From assembly GCA_013396635.1 (NCBI GenBank), contig WBMW01002323.1, forward strand, positions 190,998 through 254,997: 64,000 nucleotides of DNA, written 5' to 3'. Source of the DNA: Penelope pileata (taxonomy: Eukaryota > Chordata > Aves > Galliformes > Cracidae). The first letter of the stretch is position 1. Every line of letters starts with the position of its first letter. The notes below the pieces were generated by a model. The model did not search any database. It had not been told where the DNA came from and worked only from the letters and a program-made list of their open reading frames with translations. Shown one piece after another: positions 26,717 through 39,829 of this stretch. The position numbers were made by a program, and so were the translations under genes.

Positions 26717-29700
26717 CAAAGATGAACAGTTGTTAATGATTTTTTGCTTCCATCAAGATCATTTATTATTCACCAAAAAAAACCCACCTAGAACAACAGC
26801 AACAAAACACAATGCAATTATTAAAATAACTTAGTAATTTTCTAAATTATAATCTTTCCTGCACCATTAAGTTCCACGTGGAATGCAGATGAGGGTCTCC
26901 TGTCTCTATCATTCTGATATGGTACTTCTATAATTTACCTTTCTTTTGAGAATAAGTTGCTCATCTTTTCACTCAATTCAAGAAGAGAAAATGATACACA
27001 ATATAGTGATAATACTTGAAATGTCGATTGGTGGTGGTAGCCTGGTGATACATCTGTACCATGTGTTGTTCCAACTGTGATTACAAAGTTTGGAAAGTAG
27101 CACAAGTCACTGGTTCTTAACAAAGGGAGACAGATATAATTGCTTTAGAGAGATTGCTCACAGCATCCTGAGTCTCTACCTTAACCCTGAAGGGAAATGA
27201 GGAGAATTTCTTTTAAAATGTTGCATTATTGCTAGAGACCTGTAAGAAGTTCTATATCTAAGGTCTTTGATCAAATATGAAGGATAAAACCTCAGAGAGA
27301 AGTATACAGTCAAATGTGCTTATCTCAAACCATTAATATTTCTAACATCCTTAATTTGGTGTTAATAACCATTTGTTCTGATTATTCTATGTTTGCAATT
27401 CATAATTTTAATTATTAAGGATTTATTCAATTTTTCTGAAGTCTGTATTTCTATATTGTATAAAGAAAAAATATTCAATTAATATTTCTTTCAGTACTCT
27501 ATTACTGTTTTACTTAGAACAAAGAAGGTGTTGTTTTTTTTTTCCCTTTGTATTCAATATTCTTTCAACTAAAAGATTGATCAAACTGACAAAAAAGGGA
27601 AATTTTCCTGGGTGAAATCTAAAACTCCTTATAACATCTTTCTTCACAGCTTAACTTCAGTTTTAATTTGTGATGGGAAAGAAATATCTCTATCCCATCC
27701 CCAAAAAGGAAACTTCTAACATGAAATCATGAACTATTTTTTCTAGCTTTTCCTTCTTGAATTCTTGATCTAACACAACAATTTTTTCTTCACTTTGTAA
27801 TTAAAAATGCATTAATTTATTGCTGAATCATAACATAGACCTTCTACATAGCATCCTCATTTGCCTCGTTATGGGTTGCTGTGAATTGCTTTGACTTTGT
27901 CTTAAGGATTCACAACAGTTTTCATAGCTTTCAGGAAAATGTGTTGCATTAATCGATATGACTCCCACAGAACGTGAAAGAAACACAAAAAATAGCCAGA
28001 AAGAGACAGGAAGGGCATATCTCAAAACCATTCTTAGGCAGTAGGAAAAAAAAAAAATATTGCTTGCAAGCATGAATGTGAATCTACTGAAGCTGATAAT
28101 GTAGGTTGCAATGCCCACTGCTGTCTGGGTATCTCCCACAATAACCTGACTTTTTGCAAGAGATTGTCGTTACCTCACAAGAATAAAGAAAGCTTTAACT
28201 TCTTTTGATGAAACTTACCAGTAAATGTCTGCAAACAGATCTCCAGATATCTGCTACTATTGATGGAATTCATATTATGATGTAAGATAATCTGTCATTT
28301 GTGGGAAGAATGGTCCAAACAATTTTCAGTCTAGGTATTTTTTCTTTTGTTAGGAGTCCTGGAGACAGAAGAATTAAAGTTTTTATTTCCTTTATCGATT
28401 TTATACCCTAGCCTGCATTTCCTTTATTTTTGCTTCACCTATATCCGCAAAACTTAATTAGTCCCCAAATGCACCCTTGAAGGAAGACTTTGCTTTTGCT
28501 TGGTAACTTCATGTCTGAAATGTGTATGTCAAAAAGAGCTTGGCAGAGTAAACTTTTTTTCTTCAGATATTTCTGTGGGTCATTGCAGTACTGGATTGGT
28601 TTCTCCCTCTGTGGTTTCTGTTTTTTATATTTTCTGTGTATTTCATAATCTTTGATTGGTAGGAAGCAAGGAGTTGAATGAGGCTGACACATTAAAGTGT
28701 CTGTTTGCTACTTGGGTGAGGAGAGCTCCTGAATTGTTTTCATCATTCACAAGGAACTGAAATCTCCTTACATTGATTACATCAATTTGTAAAACCTTTT
28801 ATTTTTTTTTTTAACTAATTAAGGAAATACGACCAGCTTTTCTTCATAACAAATACTGCAGCATTCTATTGGAATGGAACTGTCTTATTTGGTGGCTTAG
28901 TAGTAAAGTTACCAAGTAACATGCCTGTGTCAATAAAAGCTGGATAATTACAATGAGAGCAAGTCTTGACTGTATTGCATGTGTCCCAGCTTTCATTGTA
29001 GTGTTACACAAAGCCAGCATCATGGGAGAATTCAACTAAATGAATAGTAATCTTCTGGAAAAAAGAAAAGGAAAAAGAGCATAAAGATTGACAACTAAAA
29101 AGATAAGACTTTGTTCTTTCAGGTAATACATTAGGGTAATAAGAATGTGAGAATTAGTTTTATTAATCAAAGACAGCGCAAAGAAGTGTAATAAACTGTA
29201 TTTTTGTTCCAGAGATGCCATTAACTTGTCCAAACTGATTTTCAATGGGAAATAGCTATCCCACTGTGACAAAGCATTTCAGATTAGTGTTGGACCCCTC
29301 TGATTTTTGAAATAAAGTAATTTAAAATAAATAACACTCTATCCGATGTCTTTTTACTAACCTTCAAATTATTGCAGTAAGTTTTGTGTTGTTTAAGCAA
29401 TTTCAGTGATTTGTCCGGAATTTCTCAGAGAATTGAAAGCAGCAACCGCAATAAAATAGAGATCAGCAATCTGTTTACCTCCATTTAGTTTCAACGCTTG
29501 CCTTCCTATGAGGAAAATTTTAGAGAATTCTGCTTGACCTCTTTTATTCTTCTTAGTGCAGTTCTGGCTGAGCTTTTTGAATTTTTTGCACAGAAAGAGT
29601 CAAGTGTCATTCTAAGAAAGCTGTCATCTTTGTTCAAGGCTGCTGGTGTCTGAATTTGTGTTGTACATTAGCTTTTCTTCGTAGACTTTCAAGGGCCAGA

Positions 29701-30971
29701 TGCTGGTGCTTTATTTCATTCAATTTTAAATACTTTTTTTTATGGCTTGGAGAAACAAAGAACTATGGCTTGTCTAACTATTTAAAAAGAATAAAAATGA
29801 ATATCACAGTTTTATTATGATTTTTAAGCAGTGACAATGGGACTAGAATATCATATTAATAATGATAGAATGCTGTGCTACTGGAACAAATCATATTGGC
29901 TTTATTTTTGTAAGATGCTTAGTGACTTTTCTGGTAACATTTTGTCTTGAATGCAGTGAAATTGGTGCTTCAGGTATAAGGACAAATGCTTTTTAAAACA
30001 CAATTTTAAGAAGTTTTATTTTCTCTGTTTGAATGAGTTTGGTTTTTTTTCAGTAGAGTATTGTAGTGGGGCTCAGGAGAACCATTCTGAACTCCCCTGT
30101 CATGACCAGGGGTCTATAAAATATAAGATATTCTACTTAAGAATTCTGTGTTCATTTTGCTAGCTGTGGAATGAGAATGATGCTACCTCTTTTTCACTAA
30201 CACTTTTTCTCTTCTATCTAAGTAATCTTACAGAACCTCAAGGCAGAGATCCATTCATTAGTGCATATATATTTGTTAATGAAGAGTTGTGAACAAAATC
30301 AGGACATGTATAGATGCACTTTTATAGGTAAAGCTACTTCTTTTGAGTCTTCAGTCTCAAACACTTCTTTAAAACTTTACTTTTTATTTAGAATATTGAA
30401 TTAGAAATCTTTTTCTTAGCCTACTCCATGTTCTGCAAATTTTACTTAAGTTCTTTCACATAAATTGCATAAGCTTCGTTGATGTGCTCAGTGCAGGATT
30501 TGTAACTCTTTCAATTATTAGATGATAGAATGGCTCCGTTACATAAAATAATAGGCTTTTATTAATATTGCCACTATAAAATGCGAAAGGATTTTTTTCA
30601 CTACTAGCAAAATGTAACTTGGGGAAGACTAGTTCTTGCAAAGTATACAATTGGAGCAGTATTGTATTCATGTGTCTCCAGAACATGGAAGATTAATTTT
30701 TCTGTGGAATACTTGTCTTGATATGTCCTCAGAGGTGTATTTTATGCTAATAACCATTAACAAAGTAAAACTTAGAGCACTTGAAAACAAATTCTCCAGT
30801 ATTAGAGAGCTTGCCCACTTGAGAATTTAGACTTTCCTTGTGTTAAGGTAATCATCAATATCTGCTCATCAGAACAAGTTGTTATCTTGTCAAATTTATC
30901 CTGTTATGTTCTCTGTATATCACCTGGTTTTAGCACAAGTAGGAATTAAGAAATACTGCATTACAACCTAT

Positions 30972-31097
30972 TTGTTCTCACTGATACAAAAGACGCAATT
31001 CATACAATCTGCCCCACCAGAACTGAATGAAGAGCAAGAATGGTGGGCTCTTCAGATATCTAGAATGGTGGCAAACAATGAGTCTGGTGGACAATGA
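30972..31097 (+). other. Unrecognised short open frame with a protein-like end
   Basis: The last part of an open frame ending in TGA at 31095-31097 is polar and Trp-rich (EEQEWWALQISRMVANN near the end), unlike translated AT-rich intron. I cannot assign a family. A decayed retrocopy, an unannotated exon and chance are all possible. Confidence 0.2.
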
Positions 31098-31477
31098 AAT
31101 GAGAGTCCACTATCACAAGGCTTCCTTTGCAAACTTCTTTGTTTCAGGGAGCTGCAGCTTGGGAGGTTTTGCTGATCACAAAATCATTGGAATGGTTTGG
31201 TGAGCAAGATGATCCCTAAAGTAAGCACGAGGGGCTTCAGAGGTCAAGCTCTTCATTTTAAAAGTTATCAGTCACTAGCACAACACTTGAATATTCATGT
31301 TAGATGCTTTCCTGTGCTTCAGTATTCTTATGGTCCCTATGTCGCAACTATGAGTGCAACATGCTGCTTCGGTCTCCAGGTGACAAAGCCTTATTTGTGG
31401 CAATGTCTGTGCTGTGCAAAAAGGTCATGTTTTGCTAGCCAGATACAACTTTTTTTTTTTAATATGAACTGCTACTA

Positions 31478-31880
31478 GGAGCTGTGCTGTGAACCTCAGG
31501 AGGAGCAGTGGAGGAAAGTTGCTGTCCTGGCCAGGCTTTCCAAGTTGCTTCCTGCCAAGGGCGGCACTGGCAGTGGGGAGTGCCCACAGGCCTACCCAGA
31601 TAGCCTTGGGAACTTCATATGCCACAGCAGTGCATGTCTCTGGGGCAATGGCTTTTGTTCACAGTTTGGGATGTTGACAAAGCTTTGAAATATGTCCCTC
31701 AAGCTTCAACTTAGTTCTATCAGGGGCAGCGTGGGCTGAGATAAGTGGTGCGGTGCCCTCCCTGGCTGCCTGACGCAGGGCCCCACAGCACAGCATCTGA
31801 TGAGAGCAGGCCTGAGCCAGGGCAGCTGCACCTGGGGCAGAGGGAAGTCGTGGAGCTGACCACTGCCCTTGGGCGCAAGA
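31478..31880. other. GC-rich patch of unknown origin
   Basis: This stretch is clearly richer in G and C than the AT-rich intron around it, and contains blocks such as CCAAGGGCGGCACTGGCAG and CCTGACGCAGGGCCCC. Open frames appear on both strands (31489-31677 forward, 31659-31934 reverse), as GC-rich DNA produces by chance; none carries a recognisable domain. It may be an old interspersed repeat I cannot name, or a regulatory island. Confidence 0.35.
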
Positions 31881-34847
31881 ACTTCTTGTTTCCTCCCCTG
31901 TCCTTTCTACCACATTAAGGCACTTCCTTCCCATTGCTTCTTTCTTGTAACCTGCGTGAGAGTCATGGCTCCTTGTTTTCTGACATGGCTCCTTGTTCTC
32001 ATATTCAAGGCAATTAAGACAGTTAACTCTTTTCTTCGTAGTTCAGTGTCAGTTTCCTGCTGCCACTCATTTTCTTGTATTCATCATGCTTTTAATTTTG
32101 TCATAAGCTCTTCTGGTCAGTGCACGTGTCATAAAATATGCCATGATGTGATATCAGGTCCTCGCTTTAAAGGATGATCTTTTAAGTGACTTTGGGTGAT
32201 ACCATTCTTCCAATACTGAGTATTAACACTGAAGTGGGTTTGGTTCTTTGCAGTTATATTCCTAATTTTCTAAGGATAGAATTTGGGCCAGAGATGTGCA
32301 AGTAGCAATTTTTTGCTTGACTGAAACAGAAGAAGAAGGCATTGTCTTATTTGTAATACATTGTTATCCTTCATTTGCTACTGAAACCTATTGCTTTCAA
32401 AATAGGGAAGAAATCCTATCAAATTTTCTATAAGAAAATGAGACCAAAACTGGTATCTCTTAACACATGATTTTTTTCTTCTGTCTTGACTGTGCAACCA
32501 AACTATGTTAAATCAAACCTTAACGAGCTCCCACATTTTCCAACATTTAATATCACCTACAGACCCATGAAGCATCTCAGAATGCTAGAATGTGAATTTA
32601 TTTTCTGTTTTTCCAAAGCTGCCTGGCCATTTTAGCCCAGCCGCGTATCTTGCATTGTGAACTCATCTACCATTACTCCCTAATTGTTTTAACTAGGGAT
32701 CTAGTTCTACATGAGGCTTTTATTAAAAGGTTTTGGATATTTTTTAATGACATCTGATTTGCTAGCAAAAATGTCAAGCACATAATTGCCATTTCAGAGT
32801 TTCATAAATCTGAATCAATTAGTAAAGAGAACCCCTTGACCTCATGTCTGCAAGGTTTCATGATCATTCAGTCTAAAGTGCTAAGGAGATATTGGCACAT
32901 GATATTCAAGCTGAATTGTCCCTTTGTACAATCCCATTTTCTGGGAGCAACTCTAAATGCAGCTCCCTTTGAATTTAAAACCTTGCTAAATTATTTAGTA
33001 CTACATACTGCAGACTCTGATTAAATTTTCCACAGAGTAGTGAGGTTGTTTCCCAGGTAGGTCATCACTCAGTTCAGTTTACTACTTAAAATTTCTTTCA
33101 TTCTTAGTAAAAATACAGCGGGGGCCATCCATCATTATCACTTGTCCTTTAATTTTTCTGTCAGCCTTTGTCAAGCTTGAAACAAAAGCCTTTACATTTT
33201 TATCAACTGCAGCCATTGTTGTCTGAATGGTGCTCAGTCATTTCAGAATATCAGTTGTGTTTTTACCAAACAAGTCAAAGATTTTCAGTAGGTTAGATCT
33301 ATCTTTCACGTAAGCCTGCTGAGCCAAATAGAACCATTTCTCATTTCTTTGGAAATGGAGAGTAAAAAATGCTTAGGGCCAAATCTGTAGTGAGAGTAAA
33401 TTGTCCAGGCTCCCTGCACTTAAGTGGATGAACGTCTTCTGCTACAGTAACAAGAATGCAGAGTCAATTCAAGAGAGGAGAGGCAAGCACAAAATTATGG
33501 TTGGACAGGTCTGGACAGTGTTTTGAACTGATCTTGCACAACACCATTTTGCCACTCATAAAAAGACAGAATCTGTGCTTCTCCTAATGAGCAACCTCCT
33601 GAGCAAGCCAAGCACTACATGCTCCTCTTTTTTCCGCTGTCCGTTCACAATCAGCCATCAGATTACCTGCTATCTGCCTTCACCTTGCCACTGCTAGTGT
33701 GAATTAAAGGCGTGCTAACACACTGTAGTGTTCAATGAAGAAGACCTGTAAAACCTTCCTCGTGCTTTTCTCTGCATCCACTGAACCATGTTTCATTGAA
33801 AATCCAGTTCAAGTCTCACGTGTAACTTATGGGAACATTCATGAAAAGGAATTGCGTGTAGAGGCAGTAATTCTCCTCTGCATGATTTCTAACTCCTTTT
33901 CTATTTCCAAAAACTTTCATGGAAACAATTAGTTCTCAGTGAATCATTTATATTTCAGAGTTAGCAAAGTGATAAATACCAAGTTAATTACATTACTGAA
34001 TTTTCGACTGAATATCTGTCCCCAAGCATTCGTTCTAGTAGGGAGATTTCAAAACTAACAGTTACAATTATTGCTTGATCTCTGAGCATGGCTTTTCTAT
34101 CTTCTTTGGTTTCCCATCTGCAAAATATGGCTATTTTCTGCTTCACAGGAGGCTGAGGATTAATACTTTAGTATCGTGGAAACAGCGACCTGATGCATTG
34201 GTTTGGGTATGGCTACCTGAATTAAGAAGTTCCACTTTACATGGTTCCTTGTTTATAGTGATTCTCAACGTTTAGGAGCATGAGAGTCATAAACAAAAAT
34301 TTGTTTTTGGCTGAACACTCTGTACAATCATATTCAGAAACCGCAAGGCCAGAAAATAGAATTAAGTATCTCTGCAATACACATTTGCTGGACAGAAATT
34401 TGCAAATCCCTGCTATTAAGATACTTCTTGACAAAGAACTCAAGGAGAGATCAAAGCTATGTAGCCCTTTTGATAGTATGTTTCTCAGCAACTGCTAAAG
34501 AGAAAGGTGCGAGTAACACAGGGGTCTGCCTCACTAGTAGCATGGTAAGCGTGCCCCAAAGTGAAAATACTGCCCCAAAAAAATCATATTGAACTTGAAA
34601 CGCACAAATTGTAATACCTTTTTCTTGCATCTAAATGAAACAGCATACCCTCTTTAAAACACTGACTGAGATTCATATGCCCTAAACAGAAGCTTGTGCT
34701 CTGTTGATTTTATATTTGCAATCTGTCTGATTTTTGGCGCTACCAAACTCACTTATCTCCCACATCTCTAATAAATAAGGAGAAAACGAGCAGTGCAGCG
34801 AATTATTTTTCTGTATATTAAGGGCCATGTTTTGCATTCTCTCATGT

Positions 34848-34881
34848 AACAAACAAACAAACAAAAACAACAACAAAAAAA
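34848..34881 (+). repeat. (AAAC)n / (AAC)n simple repeat
   Basis: AACAAACAAACAAACAAAAAC followed by AACAACAAAAAAA. Confidence 0.85.
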
Positions 34882-36523
34882 CCCCACATTTTCAAGGCAA
34901 AGACAAATAAGGTTTTTGCAAGAACCCCTATATCTGCCAGGAAGAACTGATAAGGAGCCTTTCCATCACAGGGACTGAGTAGGACTGGTAGGCCTAAATG
35001 AGGATGTCTCATGAATGTGGTACTCAAGTGCTTTTCAGAATACTAATCTGCATGTAGGCTTAGGCTGCCCCAAAATAGATTTTAAGGATGGAATAGGATA
35101 CATGAGTTCCAAAATCTGTTGTCTGTAGAGCTGTTAGGTATTTTGTCATGATATACATACCTTCCCATGACACGCTTGTCATTAAGGGATAGATTCTGTT
35201 ACGTAGACTGAGCTCAAGCAGCTCTAGAATCCAGAATAGACTTAGATTACGTTGGGCAACGATGTCTGATTCCTGGTTCCTGTCTTGTTCTTCAGTTACT
35301 GAGGGCAAGTAATTGTAATGCTATAAGCAAAGTGGACCAACTACAGTCATTTACATGGTGAATTTATCCTTATTCTGGTAAGAAAGAAACAAAGCCAGTC
35401 CTACTCCTTGCATTTATGTTTCCTTTGAGAAAATATGTTTTTCTGTGATGTTTCTGACAAGCTGCCGTGTTGATGTTCTGCATCAGAGTTAGTGACTTCA
35501 ATCAGGAAACTAATTTCTGCATGTTTTGTTATTCTTGATGTGATCAGAAAAGATCTATATCCGTATCTGTATTAAAATACGTGTATCTCCTAGGTCTTGT
35601 TAACCTGTCTCAGTTTCCTGCATAGGCTTTCTTTTAATATAAGAAATCTTAATGGAAATATTTCAGTTAGAAAACAAACCAGAAAACAATGAGCTTCTAA
35701 ATTCACCACTGACTCATTTAATCTAGTCTGTGGCAAACTATATAGACTGTGTTCATAGAACAAAAAGCTGTGTCTTAAAACCATAATTTGCCAGTTGCAA
35801 TTGACTTGCCATTGCATAATGTTAAGTAAATGACATATTTAAGAAAGGTAATTACGGGAATCGTAAGTCACATTAATTAGCTTTTATGTACAAGACTGAT
35901 TTGTAAAGCTTTTCTGATAAACAAGGATTTGATCTCCTTATGAAGTAGGTGTTCTTTCCCTGTTTGATTTCATTTTTAACAGATACTTATCTAAGAAGGA
36001 GTTTCCCTTTATGAGAAGCAATTGCATAGATCAGTACATATGACGTGTCTTTTTAACATGTTAATTTATTTCTAATCCTTGTTCAACTCAGCTCTGTTTA
36101 ATTATCGTGGTACTCACATTCCAGGTAATGCTGCAGTTTTTCCTGATGATTAATGTGGCTACACTGGCTTTTTGAAAAGCTTCTTTTAATTTTTCTGGTT
36201 TGGAATATTTTATACTGTGAAACAGATGTAAATACCAGTGTATAGCAAATGAAAGAGAGATCTCTTGCCATTTTCTGAAGGCTTCCAAGAGGGAAATCGC
36301 ACTGCTATAGGTTCTGGAGGGAATAACGCTGGTGTTCATCAAAACCAGAGTAATATAGAATAATACTATAGGTGACTCATAGATATTAACTGACAAGGAG
36401 ACTTTTTAAGTGGTAATCTGTCATCTGTCATGAAAATAAGACAAACATTATAATTTGGAAATCTTAAGAGGATAATTATCCTGTGCTGAACTCAGTGACC
36501 CTGTCTCTGAGATGTCTTCTGTT

Positions 36524-36600
36524 GGGCCCAATACTGTAAAGGGCTGAGCTACTTCAGCTACCATTGATTTTAGTCAGAATTGATGGTACTCAGAGACCAA
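36524..36600. repeat. Possible ancient palindromic (MITE-like) element
   Basis: GGGCCCAATACTGTAAAG, CTGAGC, ACCATTGATTTTAG and then GAATTGATGGTACTCAG form an imperfect hairpin: ACCATTGATT on the left pairs with AATTGATGGT on the right. This resembles palindromic elements I remember as common in turtles and crocodilians, centred on a CCATTGACTTCAATGG core. It is much diverged. Confidence 0.35.
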
Positions 36601-37800
36601 TTGCATTTCCTTCCACAGCAAGGGAAAATAGATCATGGGTCAGATTTTTGCTCCTTTATTGAATTGAATAGCACCCTTCAGAAATGTTTTTACTGAAATC
36701 AGTGTGGAATGGCTTACTTACCATCAACTGATGGGAAACTAGTCCTTTCCTTTCAAAGCCGCGGTATAAATAATCTGAAAATTGTCAGATGCTTTTTACT
36801 TCCTCACAGAAGTGCTTTTCTGTCGTTCTCTTCAGGGCTTGTGTTTGTTTGTTCTTTAAAACCTGCAATCACCTTATAAGCAAAGTGATACTGGCCTTTA
36901 TTGCTTTTGGCAGTGTAATCAAAGTATTTTCTTTCTGTACATCTGGTTATGTTCTGCTATGTATGGGAACGTTTTACAACCGAGATTGTTGGGTCCTCTG
37001 CAATGAAGTGGCAGGTGCCTATGTTTGGCATACCTGTACTTGATCAGAAGCTGAAGGGTTTTTTAGGATGCTGTCATGAGGGCTTTGCATCTTTTCTGAC
37101 TTGTATGCTTACTTTCTAACAGTAATATTATTGGCCTTTCTGATTTTTCAGTTCTAAGCTGTATATTAATGATAACATGTAAGTATTAAGGATGACTGCA
37201 AGATGACTTTGCCTACTAATTAGGGGAAAGATTTTGAAATATACTCTGCTCTGGATCTTAGCAGACAACTGTGTCTTAAACAAGTGTGTGGGAAGAAGAA
37301 AAGCAATCCGGAAAAAGCAGCTCTTATAGTTAGTAGCATTTTCTCCCCTTTTTCTTTCCATTCAGTCTGTCTGAAAGTGGGTGTTTTAACATTTCTCGTT
37401 AACATGTGTGTGTTTATTTTAGCATGATGGTGTTGTTTTTTCATCTCCCACTCTGACACAGCATGTTTCATCTGTGTATGGTTTCTACTATGAGGCATTT
37501 AAAATGGCTCAGTGAAGAAATGGATTCTTGTCACTTAAACATTCACTCTCCAGATCTGTGGAAGCTTGGTCATTTTAACAGTATTTTAAATTCTGTGTGC
37601 TAGCAGATTGCCTATAAAAATTGAGAGTGATATAATGTCAAGAATTTAAAGGTACGCTATTGTACCTGTAATAATTTATGTTAATCATGTTTTAATTTAG
37701 TCATTTTTGACATACTTGTATTTACAAATTAAACCACTATTATGGTTCTTCTTTGTTTGCATGATATGATTTTATTTTATATTTTTTTTCCACTCACCAG

Positions 37801-37920
37801 ATGTTTTCAACACTTTGCTTCCCACTACTGTCATCCCCTCCCTTACCACTGCAACAGTCACAACCACTGTAGCCTTAACAACCAGCACAACCACATCGGC
37901 AACAGCCATCAGCACCGGAG
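37801..37920 (+). CDS. CADM2: CADM2 internal exon: Ser/Thr-rich membrane-proximal stalk
   Basis: This exon encodes the extracellular stalk between Ig3 and the membrane helix of CADM2. A strong pyrimidine tract and CACCAG acceptor end at 37800, and a GTACAG donor follows 37920. The 120 bp are two bases finishing an Asp codon split with the previous exon, 39 whole codons and one base of the next. Both ends are phase 1, so skipping it keeps the reading frame. The protein begins VFNTLLPTTVIPSL; 16 Thr and 4 Ser make up 20 of 39 residues, as expected for a rigid, O-glycosylated mucin-like stalk. As I recall the mammalian exon, it has the same length and the same NTLLPTT and SLTTATVTTTVA blocks, and is absent from a shorter isoform. 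The longer open frame at 37742-37963 is in a different phase and is not the coding frame. Confidence 0.93.
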
Positions 37921-39829
37921 GTACAGTATGCTTCTTTGTTATGGCCTGAAAAGAACATTATAAATAGGAAATTATAGGTCTAAGTTTTAAAATGAATAGA
38001 AACTGCTAAAGAGAGAGTTCAACCATTTGAGTTCAATATACATTTAATAGAATTATCCATGTGATAGTACATGATTAAGGAAGATTTCAGATGACCTTGA
38101 ATATTTTCTTTGCTCTAGCAGTATGTATGTGAACTTTGACAGGATGCTTAAATTATTTGTATACATTTGCATTTAATTTTTTTAAGGTTAGTAAATTAAC
38201 TTTAATGTAAAATGCAAGCAAGCTATTTTTAAATAAACATGACCTTTTAAGACTGGTTATTTTGGGTGCTAATGTTTAAAACAAGATAAGTGTCCTGGCA
38301 TTGGAATTACTGTTGATGCAATCCTGCTTAGTAACAAAGAGGCATCACATTTTATAACCCTTTTAGTCTTTTAAAATTTAAGGTGTTACTAACCTAGGGA
38401 TTTTTTAAACAGTTTTTTTTTTTTTTAATGCTTCTAGTATTGCTTTGCTTTGTTATGAGCAAAATATAAAGCTTAATTTTACTGTCATATTCAGTGACTC
38501 ATCAGAAACTGTTCAATAGTGAAGATGTGTTTGCAAGGTTTCAAAGATTATCATTTTGTGGTTAAGGAATAGTAATCTCTCACAGCCTGTGAAATGGGAG
38601 ACAGTTCCTACATGGTCTGTAGATGGCTTTCATTGTGCAAGGAGAGAGGAAATAATATTCCGTTATCACAGTGCAATATTCACATGATGACTTACAATTA
38701 TCCCAAGAAAGTTGAGACAGAGTTATGAAATCTTTTTTTTCTGGAAGCATTGTTATGAGCCAGTTGCAGTGACCAGCCTAACTTGCAAGAATGAGCTGAG
38801 CTAAATGCAAGTCCATTGTATAAAGATTGTGATGGTATCAGATCACCCAGCTGCTTTCTTCATAAGGCATTGGTATTTTAATATTGTGGCCTCCATGTAA
38901 TAAACTGACGTCAAACCTGAAATTTCATTTTTAAGCTTTAATATTACTTACATTGTGAAAAAATGTCTTAGAGGTAAGGAAAAAGAAAATGAATGCTATA
39001 ATAGTCCTTTTCCTCCATAAAAAAAAAGGAGAGTCCACGGAAAACAGCCCAGTGCTCCAAGGGCTAAGTAATACTAAGAGAAATATTTTTGGAAAAGGAA
39101 ACGAATAATAGGGATGATAATGTCTTTATAAAGAACATTTTGAGTCAAGTAGCAGAAGCTTCTGAGCTTTCTGGGAGCCTGTATTCCGAAAGGACAAAGT
39201 GCTTGGTGTTCCATGTTGATGTTTGTTGTCCTTAATTGGTTTTTGTTGTTGTTGTCGTGTGGTCATAACTAATCTACAACTGTGATATGCTTGTATATTT
39301 AGTGTAGTGTGATTAAGGTATTCTGTTGCCTACCAAGTTTGGGTTATTTCCTCATTTTCCATTACTCTGAAGTGTTCATTTTCACCGTATGGATGCCCTC
39401 CATCAAGAGATAGAGCTGGAAAAGAAGACCTTCTTTTATGCTTCTGTTCTAATGCATATTAGAAAGTATGCTGTTGGGTGCTACAGTAACAAAGAGATAC
39501 TGCTTAAGAGAAAGTGAAAGAAGGAGGAAATCAGGTGAAAGTGATCAATCTCTAAAAGATCAGAGATTACTTCTAGAAAAAGAATGGAATGCAGCAAAAT
39601 GATAGAAAATGAGATTGTTTCAAACTGAAGAAACTGACATATAAGGTCTCCTGTCAGATAATCTAAGGGACAATGGGTTTTAGGAAAGCTGTTTTTTGAA
39701 TAGTTTGCATTTGAAAGGAAAAGTACTCCAATGCAGAGGAAAAATAGGACACATAGTAGACTAGTGAAGTTCTATTGAATGATCTAAGAAATCAAAACCC
39801 ACAAAAACGTGAAAACAAAAGAAAGGATT

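Larger units (their letters stand above)
18782..37800 (+). other. CADM2: CADM2 intron between the Ig3 and stalk exons (complete, 19,019 bp)
   Basis: This is a complete phase 1 intron from GTGAGT at 18782 to CACCAG at 37800. Its contents that I can name are a truncated CR1 at 26548-26716, a GC-rich patch at about 31478-31880, a possible old palindromic element at about 36524-36600 and simple repeats. The stretches 18782-26547, 26717-31477, 31881-36523 and 36601-37800 are AT-rich with nothing else I can support. A single N follows a T run at 23778. Confidence 0.88.

Noticed and set aside
37742..37963. 73-codon forward frame covering the stalk exon
   Set aside because: It is in a different phase from the real coding frame, which is set by the splice sites and the split Asp codon.
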